Below, piece by piece: positions 1 to 5,061 of a stretch of 9,029 nt of DNA (positions are counted from its first letter, which is position 1; each line of letters starts with the position of its first letter). A program made the position numbers and the translations under genes. Origin of the DNA: UBA11164 sp002420085 (lineage in GTDB: Bacteria > Pseudomonadota > Gammaproteobacteria > Xanthomonadales > Xanthomonadaceae); assembly GCA_031976395.1 (NCBI GenBank), contig DALYLJ010000135.1, positions 1 to 9,029 of the forward strand. Direction: 5' to 3'. The notes below the pieces were generated by a model that was given only the letters and a program-made list of their open reading frames with translations, searched no databases and was not told the origin of the DNA.

Positions 1-1
1 G

Positions 2-307
2 GTGCTGTACGGTATCTTCGCGGTGATCGGCCTGCACCTGATCGAGATCTGGCTGTTCGGCGTGGCCTACCGGGTATTGGCCGCCGTGCCGGGAACCGGC
101 ACCCTGGTCGGTGCCGACAGCCTGGGTCTGCTGGATGCGGTCTACCTGTCGGCGGCCACCTTCACCACCCTGGGTTATGGCGATGTCGTGCCAGTCGGGC
201 CGATACGCTTGCTCACCGGTGTCGAGGCCCTGGTCGGCTTCGTGCTGCTGACCTGGTCGGCCTCGTTCACCTACCTGGAGATGGAACGCAACTGGCGGCC
301 GAAATGA
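2..307 (+). CDS. Two-TM potassium channel family protein, 3' part (5' end outside window)
   Basis: This is the C-terminal part of a small ion-channel subunit (Ion_trans_2 / two-pore-domain K+ channel type) of the inner membrane. The visible 101 residues show a hydrophobic helix (about 1-25), a pore helix (about 46-56), the K+ selectivity filter TTLGYGD (residues 55-61), and a second hydrophobic helix (about 67-92) ending in a short charged tail, LEMERNWRPK. This order, TM-pore-TM, is that of one K+-channel subunit; four subunits would form the pore. The reading frame is open to the left edge. The GTG at position 2 is only the first possible start inside the window, and the true start is probably upstream, since family members usually carry another 20-50 residues. 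No cytoplasmic RCK/TrkA-N domain follows, so gating control is not visible. The gene converges on the cell-wall hydrolase gene, with 91 bases between the two stop codons. Family assignment is firm; ion preference is inferred from the filter. Confidence 0.88.
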   Translation: MLYGIFAVIGLHLIEIWLFGVAYRVLAAVPGTGTLVGADSLGLLDAVYLSAATFTTLGYGDVVPVGPIRLLTGVEALVGFVLLTWSASFTYLEMERNWRPK

Positions 308-337
308 CCACCGGTGCGCCGATCAGGTCGCCGGATC

Positions 338-375
338 GGTTCATTCCGGCCGGAATCAACCAGCCGGAATGAGCC
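338..375. terminator. Hairpin between convergent genes (possible bidirectional terminator)
   Basis: Bases 338-349 can pair with 364-375 over 12 positions (11 Watson-Crick, one G-U), leaving a 14-base loop. The left arm could pair equally well with 378-389, because the right arm is repeated. Inside lies a perfect 14-base palindrome, ATTCCGGCCGGAAT (343-356). The position between the stops of two convergent genes fits a transcription barrier. There is no U-run behind the stem on either strand, so it is not a classical intrinsic terminator. Confidence 0.35.
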
Positions 376-391
376 AACCGGAATGAGCCAA
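350..391. repeat. 14-base tandem repeat, three copies
   Basis: There are three head-to-tail units of 14 bases: CCGGAATCAACCAG (350-363), then CCGGAATGAGCCAA twice (364-377 and 378-391). The last two are identical; the first differs at four positions. The array lies wholly in the noncoding gap between the channel and hydrolase genes. Its first unit overlaps the palindrome at 343-356. No function is evident beyond a possible role in the hairpin. Confidence 0.8.
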
Positions 392-398
392 GGAAAAA

Positions 399-845
399 TC
401 AGGGCGCCAGGCGAATGACTCGGTAGAAGCTGTGATCGCCGATCACCGCGACCGGCTGATTGGCCCATGCCGGATCGACCAAGTCGTGTGCCGCGAAATG
501 ACTGGCACCAGGCACGATTTCCCGTCGCTGGGCCGCCGGCAATCGCCACTCGTATTGGCTGGCAAACGCGATCTTCGCAGCCGTCCGCCAGGCATCGGCA
601 TTCTTCAGACGATGACCGGGATGGATGATGGTCGGTGCGAACTGCTTGTGGGCGAGCACCGTCTCGCAGACAGTGGTGCCCCAGAGGCCGCTTTCGGTCC
701 GCCGCAGGGCGACTTCGGCAACCGCCCGCTGCCCGGCTTCACTCTGATCGCGGGCTTCCAGGTAGATGGTGGCGGTGAGACACAGCGGGTCGGCGACCGG
801 CTGTGGGAGGATATTGGCCAACCAAAGAATCCAGGCCAGTTTCAT
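399..845 (-). CDS. Cell-wall hydrolase, SleB-like (Hydrolase_2 family), exported
   Basis: This is a 148-residue protein that probably cleaves peptidoglycan glycan strands (SleB-type lytic transglycosylase fold). Residues 1-18 form a short signal-like segment (MKLAWILWLANILPQPVA). The family signature follows: IYLEARDQSEAGQRAVAEV at 27-45 with the presumed catalytic Glu30, then KQFAPT (67-72). The conserved C-terminal block contains ASHFAAHDLVDPAWA (114-128) and IGDHSFYR (135-142). Two cysteines, C22 and C60, could form a disulfide after export. The length suits a stand-alone catalytic domain; there is no LysM or SPOR cell-wall-binding domain. The ATG at 845 is chosen because AAGGAG lies six bases upstream. 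The gene runs the same way as fadH but 344 bases separate them, so it probably has its own promoter. A phage-lysin origin is conceivable, but no phage genes are near. Family call is strong; exact bond specificity is inferred. Confidence 0.85.
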   Translation of the reverse strand: MKLAWILWLANILPQPVADPLCLTATIYLEARDQSEAGQRAVAEVALRRTESGLWGTTVCETVLAHKQFAPTIIHPGHRLKNADAWRTAAKIAFASQYEWRLPAAQRREIVPGASHFAAHDLVDPAWANQPVAVIGDHSFYRVIRLAP

Positions 846-851
846 GGTCGT

Positions 852-857
852 CTCCTT
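852..857 (-). promoter_or_regulatory. Ribosome binding site of the cell-wall hydrolase
   Basis: On the minus strand AAGGAG lies six bases before the ATG at 845. It is the best Shine-Dalgarno match in the window and fixes the hydrolase start. Confidence 0.85.
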
Positions 858-889
858 GCTCCGTTACGCCGATTGCGACCGAGCGATTG

Positions 890-912
890 GGCAATTCGTG
901 AGGTGAATTGCC
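890..912. promoter_or_regulatory. Inverted repeat upstream of the hydrolase gene (operator candidate)
   Basis: GGCAATTC (890-897) and GAATTGCC (905-912) are perfect 8-base arms around a 7-base spacer. The dyad lies 45-67 bases upstream of the hydrolase ATG, where an operator or leader hairpin could sit. I do not recognise a named regulator for it. Confidence 0.4.
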
Positions 913-926
913 ACCCTGCTCATTCC

Positions 927-949
927 CGCAAACGAAACTTTCGTCTGCG
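927..949. promoter_or_regulatory. Long near-perfect dyad upstream of the hydrolase gene (operator candidate)
   Basis: This 23-base dyad is centred on base 938. The inner arms ACGAAA (932-937) and TTTCGT (939-944) flank a single C. The outer arms CGCA (927-930) and TGCG (946-949) extend it after one mismatch (931/945). Ten of eleven pairs match. With only one central base it suits a dimeric DNA-binding protein better than an RNA hairpin. It lies 82-104 bases upstream of the hydrolase start. The regulator is unknown. Confidence 0.42.
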
Positions 950-980
950 AGCGGTCGAAAACGGCCTGGCGTGATGGGGA

Positions 981-1026
981 TGCCCTGACGACGGGTGTCA
1001 GGGCACCGCCGACAGTTGGTCGGCGG
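981..1026. other. Two adjacent perfect stem-loops
   Basis: The first stem pairs TGCCCTGAC (981-989) with GTCAGGGCA (997-1005) around a 7-base loop. The second starts at the very next base and pairs CCGCCGAC (1006-1013) with GTCGGCGG (1019-1026) around a 5-base loop. Both stems are perfect and GC-rich, and would fold in RNA from either strand. Neither is followed by a U-run, so neither is a standard terminator. Possible roles are a REP-like element, an mRNA 3'-end stabiliser for fadH, or part of a structured RNA. Confidence 0.55.
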
Positions 1027-1154
1027 ATGCGTGCGGCGATTCGTGTCGAAACGCCAAAATTGGCGGCACAGTACGGTGCCGAACCCGAACCGGACCTTAA
1101 CCCGGTCTATCGGAGTGTAGTGCCAGAAACTTGAGCGAACACTCGATTCCGAGC

Positions 1155-1184
1155 ACCCGGCGGCATTTCATCCGGCCGCCGGGT
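1155..1184 (-). terminator. Stem-loop just downstream of fadH
   Basis: ACCCGGCGG (1155-1163) and CCGCCGGGT (1176-1184) form a perfect 9-bp GC-rich stem with a 12-base loop, beginning five bases beyond the fadH stop codon. The position fits transcription termination or protection of the mRNA 3' end. No U-tract follows on the minus strand, so an intrinsic terminator would be weak. Confidence 0.5.
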
Positions 1185-1189
1185 CTGGC

Positions 1190-3214
1190 TCACAGTCGTG
1201 CGGCGAGTCGGGTGCCCTGGTCGATGGCGCGCTTGGCATCGAGTTCGGCAGCGACATCGGCACCGCCGATCAAGTGGCTGGAAATGCCGGCCGTGCGCAG
1301 CGGCTCCAGCAGATCACGCAGCGGCTCCTGACCGGCGCAGACCACGACTGTATCGACTTCCAGCAGGCGCTCGTTGCCGTCCACCGCGATCCGCAGGCCG
1401 CGTGGCTCGACCGCCCGGTACTCGACACCACCCAGCATCCTGACACCCTTGGCCTTGAGCGCCGCCCGGTGGATCCAACCGGTGGTCTTGCCCAGTCGGG
1501 CACCCGGTTTGCCGGGGCTGCGCTGCAACAGCCAGACCTCGCGTGCCGGCGGCTCCGGCTCGGGCTCGACCAGACCGGAGCGCACTGCGAAGTGGCGATC
1601 GACACCCCACTCGGCCATCCAGCGCTGCGGATCAAGGCTCGGCGAGACACCCTGATGAACCAGAAACTCGGCGACATCGAAACCGATGCCGCCGGCACCG
1701 ATCAAGGCCACCCGGCTGCCGGCCACCACCCGTCCGTTCAACACGTCGAGATAGCCGTGGACGATGCCGCTGTCGGCCGCGCCCGGCAGATCGACCGCCC
1801 TCGGCACCACCCCGGTGGCCAGCACCACCTCGTCGAAGCCGGCCAGATCGGCAGCCGCCACCCGGGTCGCCAGGCGCAGGTCCACCCCGGTGGTCTCGAT
1901 CCGGCGACGGAAGTAGCGCAGGGTCTCGTGGAACTCCTCCTTGCCCGGAATCTTCTTGGCCAGATTGAACTGCCCGCCGATCTCCGAGCCGGCATCGAAC
2001 AGCACCACCCGATGACCGCGCTCGGCCAGGGTGGTGGCACAGGCCAGTCCGGCCGGACCGGCGCCGACCACGGCGATCGATTTCGCGTGTGCCGCCGGCC
2101 GGATGGTCAACTCGGTCTCGGCGCAGGCGCGCGGGTTGACCAGACAACTGGCGCGGCGGTTGGCGAACACGTGGTCCAGGCACGCCTGGTTGCAGGCGAT
2201 GCAGGTGTTGATCTCATCGACTCGACCGGAACGCGCCTTGGCGACCCAGTCGGGATCGGCCAGCAGCGGCCGTGCCATCGACACCATGTCGGCCTGGCCA
2301 TCGGCGAGGATGCGCTCGGCGACATCCGGCATATTGATCCGATTGGTCGCGATCAGTGGCACCGTGACGTGCGGCTTGAGTTTGGCGGTCACCGCCGCGA
2401 ACGCCGCACGTGGCACCGAGGTGGCGATGGTCGGAATGCGCGCCTCGTGCCAGCCGATGCCGGTATTGATCAGGGTGACACCGGCGGCCTCGACCGCCTT
2501 GGCCTGGGTCACGATCTCGTCCCAGTCCGAACCGCCCTCGACCAGATCGAGCATCGACAACCGGTAGATGACGATGAAGTCCGGTCCGCAGGCATCCCGC
2601 ACCCGACGCACGATCTCGACCGGAAAGCGCAGCCGCTTCTCCAGGCTGCCGCCCCAGCGATCCGAGCGCTTGTTGGTCCGGGGCGCGATGAACTCGTTGA
2701 TGAGATAGCCTTCCGAGCCCATCAACTCGACCCCGTCATAGCCGGCCTCGCGGGCCAGCCGAGCGGCGTTGGCGAAATCGTCGATGTGCCGCTCGACCGC
2801 CCGATGGCTCAATGCCCGTGGCTTGAATGGCGAAATCGGCGCCTTGAGCGCGCTCGGAGCAACCGGGAACGGATGATAGGCATACCGGCCGGCATGCAGC
2901 AGTTGCAGGCAGAGCTTGCCCCCCTCGGCATGCACCGCTCGGGTCACCTGGCGGTGCTTGTACACCTCCCAGGGCCAGCTCAGCTTGCTGCCGAACGGCT
3001 TCAACCAACCGGCGATGTTGGGCGAGAACCCGCCGGTGACCATCAGGCCGACCCCACCGCGCGCACGTTCGGCGAAATAGGCCGCCAGCTTCGGAAAATC
3101 GCGCGAGCGGTCTTCCAGCCCGGTGTGCATCGAACCCATCAGGATCCGGTTGGGCAGGGTGGTGAAACCGAGATCGAGCGGCGCGAGCAGATGAGGGAAG
3201 GACGAGGCGGTCAT
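1190..3214 (-). CDS. fadH: NADPH-dependent 2,4-dienoyl-CoA reductase
   Basis: This enzyme reduces 2,4-dienoyl-CoA intermediates during beta-oxidation of unsaturated fatty acids, carrying electrons from NADPH through FAD, a 4Fe-4S cluster and FMN. The 674 residues (E. coli FadH has about 672) begin MTASSFPHLLAPLDLGFTTL, close to the E. coli N-terminus. An OYE-type FMN barrel (about 1-330) includes MGSMHTGLE, GSEGYLINEF with the presumed catalytic Tyr170, and TGIGWHEAR with His256. The cluster ligands are Cys338, Cys341, Cys345 and Cys357 (CIACNQACLD then SCLVNPR). GAGPAG (384-389) opens the FAD domain, and LIGAGGIGFD (504-513) the NADPH-binding segment. The C-terminus has LGKTTGWIHR and VCAGQEP. 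All key residues are present. The frame extends upstream to 3286, but homology favours the ATG at 3214 despite a weak ribosome site. The gene stands alone, divergent from the transporter gene; no fadR or other beta-oxidation gene is in view. Confidence 0.96.
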   Translation of the reverse strand: MTASSFPHLLAPLDLGFTTLPNRILMGSMHTGLEDRSRDFPKLAAYFAERARGGVGLMVTGGFSPNIAGWLKPFGSKLSWPWEVYKHRQVTRAVHAEGGKLCLQLLHAGRYAYHPFPVAPSALKAPISPFKPRALSHRAVERHIDDFANAARLAREAGYDGVELMGSEGYLINEFIAPRTNKRSDRWGGSLEKRLRFPVEIVRRVRDACGPDFIVIYRLSMLDLVEGGSDWDEIVTQAKAVEAAGVTLINTGIGWHEARIPTIATSVPRAAFAAVTAKLKPHVTVPLIATNRINMPDVAERILADGQADMVSMARPLLADPDWVAKARSGRVDEINTCIACNQACLDHVFANRRASCLVNPRACAETELTIRPAAHAKSIAVVGAGPAGLACATTLAERGHRVVLFDAGSEIGGQFNLAKKIPGKEEFHETLRYFRRRIETTGVDLRLATRVAAADLAGFDEVVLATGVVPRAVDLPGAADSGIVHGYLDVLNGRVVAGSRVALIGAGGIGFDVAEFLVHQGVSPSLDPQRWMAEWGVDRHFAVRSGLVEPEPEPPAREVWLLQRSPGKPGARLGKTTGWIHRAALKAKGVRMLGGVEYRAVEPRGLRIAVDGNERLLEVDTVVVCAGQEPLRDLLEPLRTAGISSHLIGGADVAAELDAKRAIDQGTRLAARL

Positions 3215-3216
3215 GA

Positions 3217-3232
3217 CATACCCGGACGTATG
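3217..3232. promoter_or_regulatory. Inverted repeat overlapping the fadH ribosome-binding region
   Basis: CATAC (3217-3221) and GTATG (3228-3232) form an inverted repeat with a 6-base spacer, ending three bases from the fadH ATG. A protein bound here would block initiation at fadH. On the minus strand the sequence just before the start reads ATGTCATGA, so a two-codon ATG-TCA-TGA frame overlaps the fadH ATG. The weak ribosome site and short arms keep confidence low. Confidence 0.28.
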
Positions 3233-3242
3233 GAAGTCGAAA

Positions 3243-3256
3243 CATTGCCGGCAATG
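3243..3256. promoter_or_regulatory. Perfect 14-base palindrome upstream of fadH (operator candidate)
   Basis: CATTGCCGGCAATG is a perfect palindrome centred about 35 bases upstream of the fadH ATG, in the shared divergent region. The position and symmetry suit a dimeric repressor. It does not resemble the FadR or PsrA sites I know of. A weak fadH promoter could use TTGCCA (minus strand, about 3267-3272) or the TTGCCG inside the palindrome as its -35 region, but no good -10 element accompanies either. Confidence 0.42.
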
Positions 3257-3310
3257 GCGGCACTTGGCAAGTCCGGCCCCACCCACCGACCGAAAATCCG
3301 GGGTCGATCA

Positions 3311-3340
3311 GCGACACCGCCACGCCCGGTTCGCTATCCT
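3311..3340 (+). promoter_or_regulatory. Possible sigma-70 promoter for the transporter gene
   Basis: GCGACA (3311-3316, four of six matches to TTGACA) and TATCCT (3335-3340, four of six matches to TATAAT) are 18 bases apart. Transcription would begin near 3347, leaving a leader of about 160 bases to the chosen start at 3508 or about 60 bases to the alternative ATG at 3409. The match is modest for GC-rich DNA. Confidence 0.3.
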
Positions 3341-3507
3341 GCCCGTGCCGGCCGGAACCGCAGGCAACCTGAGCGGCGCCAATTTGGCCCGACCGAACGA
3401 CGCCCGGCATGTCGCAGTCGGTCCGGCTGTCGGCGGTCCCGACATCGGCCGACTCACGCCGGCCATCGACGCTGCATCGACCCTCTCGACCGAGCGACCC
3501 CGACGCC

Positions 3508-4857
3508 ATGCCTCCGGACACCCGCAACGCCCCCGAAAACCGCAACGCCCTGACCGCCCTGACCGAGGTCCAGCGCAGCGAATGGCCGGTGCTGGCACTG
3601 GCGATGGTCTACTTCTTCCTGCTGATGGCCGGCTACTTCATCCTCCGGCCGATCCGCGACCAGATGGGCGTGGCTGGCGGCATTGGCAACCTGCCCTGGC
3701 TGTTCACCGCCACCCTGCTGGCCATGCTGGCATTGAACCCGCTCTTCTCGGCCCTGGTCGCCCGCACCACCCGGCGGCGCTTGGTGAGCATCAGCTACCG
3801 CCTGCTGATGCTGTGCCTGCTCGGCTTCTACGCCGCCCTGAATCTGCTGCCGGACACCGCCCAGGTCTGGGTCGGGCGGGCCTTCTTCGTCTGGGCCAGC
3901 GTATTCAACCTGTTCGCGGTCTCGCTGTTCTGGGCGGTAATGGCCGATGTCTTCGACGATCACTCGGCCCGCCGCCTGTACGGCCTGATCGCAGCCGGCG
4001 GCACCCTGGGCGCCCTGATCGGCGGACTGGTGACCACCAGTCTGGTCGAAACCCTGGGCGCAGCCGGCCTGCTGCTGGTCTCGCTGGTCCTGCTCGAACT
4101 GGCCTTGCGCTGCATGTTCGCGCTCACCGCCCGAGTCGCCAGCAGCGACCCGGCCCAGCAGCGTCGCGGTGACCAGATCGTTGGCGGCAGCACCCTCGAT
4201 GGTCTGACCATGGCCGTGCGCTCGCCCTATCTGCTGGGCGTCTGCGGCTACATGCTGCTGTACACCATCGGCTCGACCTTCCTGTACTTCCTGCAAGCCG
4301 GCATCGTCGCCAGTGAAATCGATGGCGCCGCGCGTCAGACCGCCTATTTCGCCACCGTCGATATCTGGGTCAACGGCCTGACCCTGGCGATCCAGCTTCT
4401 GGCGACCGGCCGGATCATGGCCCGACTCGGCGTCGGCCTGACCCTGGCCGCCCTGCCCCTGATCAGCCTGGTCGGCTTCGCTGGCCTGGGGCTGTGGCCG
4501 ACCCTGGCCGCCGTCGTGGTGTTCACCGTCGCCCGGCGCACCAGCAACTTCGCCCTCTCGCGACCGGCCCGCGAAGCCCTGTACGTGCCGCTTTCCCGAA
4601 TCGGCAAGTACAAGGCCAAGAACTTCATCGATACCTTCGTCTATCGGCTCGGCGACCAGATCGGCGCCTGGAGCAATGGCCTGCTGCTCTGGCTGGGGCT
4701 CGGCGTCACTGGCATCGCCACCACCGCCCTGCCGCTGGCCGGCGCCTGGCTGCTGCTGGCCCTCTGGCTCGGTCGCAAACACCAGTCATTGATCGCCGCC
4801 GAACCCGCCCCGAACCCCGCACCGGAACACCCCTCGGGTCCGACAGCGCGCCCGTGA
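3508..4857 (+). CDS. MFS-superfamily transporter, NTP/NDP-exchanger (ATP:ADP antiporter)-like
   Basis: This is an inner-membrane protein of 449 residues with about twelve hydrophobic segments. Using the 3508 start, the family marks are YFILRPIRDQMG at the end of TM1 (43-54), LPWLFTATLLAML (62-74) opening TM2, FWAVMADVFDDHSARRLYGLIAAGGTLGAL (141-170), and a conserved C-half block, residues 355-388, with YVPLSRIGKYKAKNFIDTF followed by YRLGDQIGAW. This pattern matches bacterial MFS proteins related to the Tlc/AAA nucleotide exchangers. Whether this one moves nucleotides is not shown, and the substrate is unknown. The C-terminus is a short Pro/Ala tail. ATG 3508 is preferred because it puts EWP about 25 residues in, just before TM1, as in relatives; ATG 3409 would add 33 residues rich in Ser, Arg and Pro. 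Neither has a clear ribosome site. The gene diverges from fadH and is followed by a terminator at 4952-4990. Confidence 0.85.
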   Translation: MPPDTRNAPENRNALTALTEVQRSEWPVLALAMVYFFLLMAGYFILRPIRDQMGVAGGIGNLPWLFTATLLAMLALNPLFSALVARTTRRRLVSISYRLLMLCLLGFYAALNLLPDTAQVWVGRAFFVWASVFNLFAVSLFWAVMADVFDDHSARRLYGLIAAGGTLGALIGGLVTTSLVETLGAAGLLLVSLVLLELALRCMFALTARVASSDPAQQRRGDQIVGGSTLDGLTMAVRSPYLLGVCGYMLLYTIGSTFLYFLQAGIVASEIDGAARQTAYFATVDIWVNGLTLAIQLLATGRIMARLGVGLTLAALPLISLVGFAGLGLWPTLAAVVVFTVARRTSNFALSRPAREALYVPLSRIGKYKAKNFIDTFVYRLGDQIGAWSNGLLLWLGLGVTGIATTALPLAGAWLLLALWLGRKHQSLIAAEPAPNPAPEHPSGPTARP

Positions 4858-4869
4858 GCAAAACCGGAC

Positions 4870-4899
4870 TTGACAAAAATGTGAAGCAAATCGCACAAT
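4870..4899 (+). promoter_or_regulatory. Sigma-70 promoter with consensus -35 (small RNA candidate)
   Basis: TTGACA (4870-4875) is a perfect -35 box. After 18 bases comes CACAAT (4894-4899), four of six matches to TATAAT. The stretch from 4873 to 4901 is A/T-rich against a GC-rich background. The predicted start is near 4906, in a GC-rich segment (CGCGCTCGCC). It is the strongest promoter-like match I found in the window. Confidence 0.6.
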
Positions 4900-4905
4900 T
4901 TCCGC

Positions 4906-4990
4906 GCTCGCCCCCTGCGTTCCTTCGTGGCTGCGGCTCGCCACTGAAGCCAACCCGCCCGTTGTCAACGACGGGCGGGTTTTCTGTCTT
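4906..4990 (+). ncRNA. Candidate small RNA, about 85 nt, two hairpins
   Basis: A promoter (4870-4899), a short structured body and a strong intrinsic terminator sit together with no reading frame between them. Hairpin 1 pairs CTTC-GTGGC (4923-4931) with GCCAC-T-GAAG (4940-4949): nine pairs with one bulged T and an 8-base loop. Hairpin 2 is the terminator stem at 4952-4981. The 5' segment is single-stranded and C/U-rich (CCCCC at 4911-4915 and TTCCTT at 4920-4925, partly in the first stem). Such segments can pair with ribosome binding sites, so base-pairing regulation is possible, but no target is shown. I do not recognise an Rfam family. The alternative is a transporter terminator with a chance promoter before it. 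Confidence 0.5.
4952..4990 (+). terminator. Strong intrinsic terminator
   Basis: AACCCGCCCGT (4952-4962) and ACGGGCGGGTT (4971-4981) form a perfect 11-bp stem with an 8-base loop, followed by a T-rich tract, TTCTGTCTT (4982-4990). It would end the small RNA candidate and any read-through from the transporter gene, and it separates these from the VKOR operon. Confidence 0.85.
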
Positions 4991-5008
4991 CGTACCCGCA
5001 TCCCTGCC

Positions 5009-5038
5009 GCGACCGATCCGCGCAATCCGGGATAAGAT
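5009..5038 (+). promoter_or_regulatory. Possible promoter of the VKOR operon
   Basis: TAAGAT (5033-5038, four of six matches to TATAAT) has GCGACC (5009-5014, three of six matches to TTGACA) 18 bases upstream. Its place, just after the terminator and 24 bases before the first ATG of the VKOR gene, makes it the best candidate. The match is weak. Confidence 0.33.
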
Positions 5039-5061
5039 CGTGCCCTCGCCCGAAGTGGCCA

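Larger units (their letters stand above)
846..1189. other. Noncoding region between fadH and the hydrolase gene, rich in inverted repeats
   Basis: I see no credible gene in these 344 bases. The long plus-strand frame ending at 974 is antisense to the hydrolase and lacks family features. The region holds many dyads: 890-912, 927-949, 981-1005, 1006-1026, 1052-1065 (CGCCAA, two bases, TTGGCG), 1064-1081 (CGGCAC, six bases, GTGCCG), 1089-1106 (ACCGG, eight bases, CCGGT) and 1155-1184. Several have perfect arms of eight or nine bases. No convincing sigma-70 promoter for the hydrolase was found. No stem has a U-run behind it on either strand. Confidence 0.6.
3215..3507. other. Divergent intergenic region between fadH and the transporter gene
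   Basis: These 293 bases hold the control region for two divergent genes. Near fadH there are two dyads (3217-3232 and 3243-3256). Toward the transporter gene there is a weak sigma-70-like element (3311-3340). The N-terminal extensions that open frames allow here, for either gene, are not supported by family lengths. No further gene is seen. Confidence 0.5.

Noticed and set aside
432..974. 180-residue plus-strand open frame
   Set aside because: It is antisense to the SleB-like hydrolase, has no recognisable domain, and arises from the GC-rich codon pattern of the real gene.
3215..3286. 24-residue N-terminal extension of FadH with a C-x2-C-x3-C cluster
   Set aside because: The known FadH N-terminus aligns from the ATG at 3214; the extension covers the palindromic control region and makes the protein longer than its family.
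3409..3507. ATG at 3409 as the transporter start
   Set aside because: It would add 33 Ser/Arg/Pro-rich residues not expected in the family and has no ribosome site; kept only as an alternative.
1274..3553. 759-residue plus-strand open frame across fadH
   Set aside because: It is antisense to a full-length, clearly conserved FadH; its Gln/His/Gly-rich composition is typical of an antisense shadow in GC-rich DNA.
3454..4782. 442-residue minus-strand open frame
   Set aside because: It is antisense to the transporter; the Gln/Gly/Asp-rich sequence mirrors Leu/Ala/Val codons and shows no domain.
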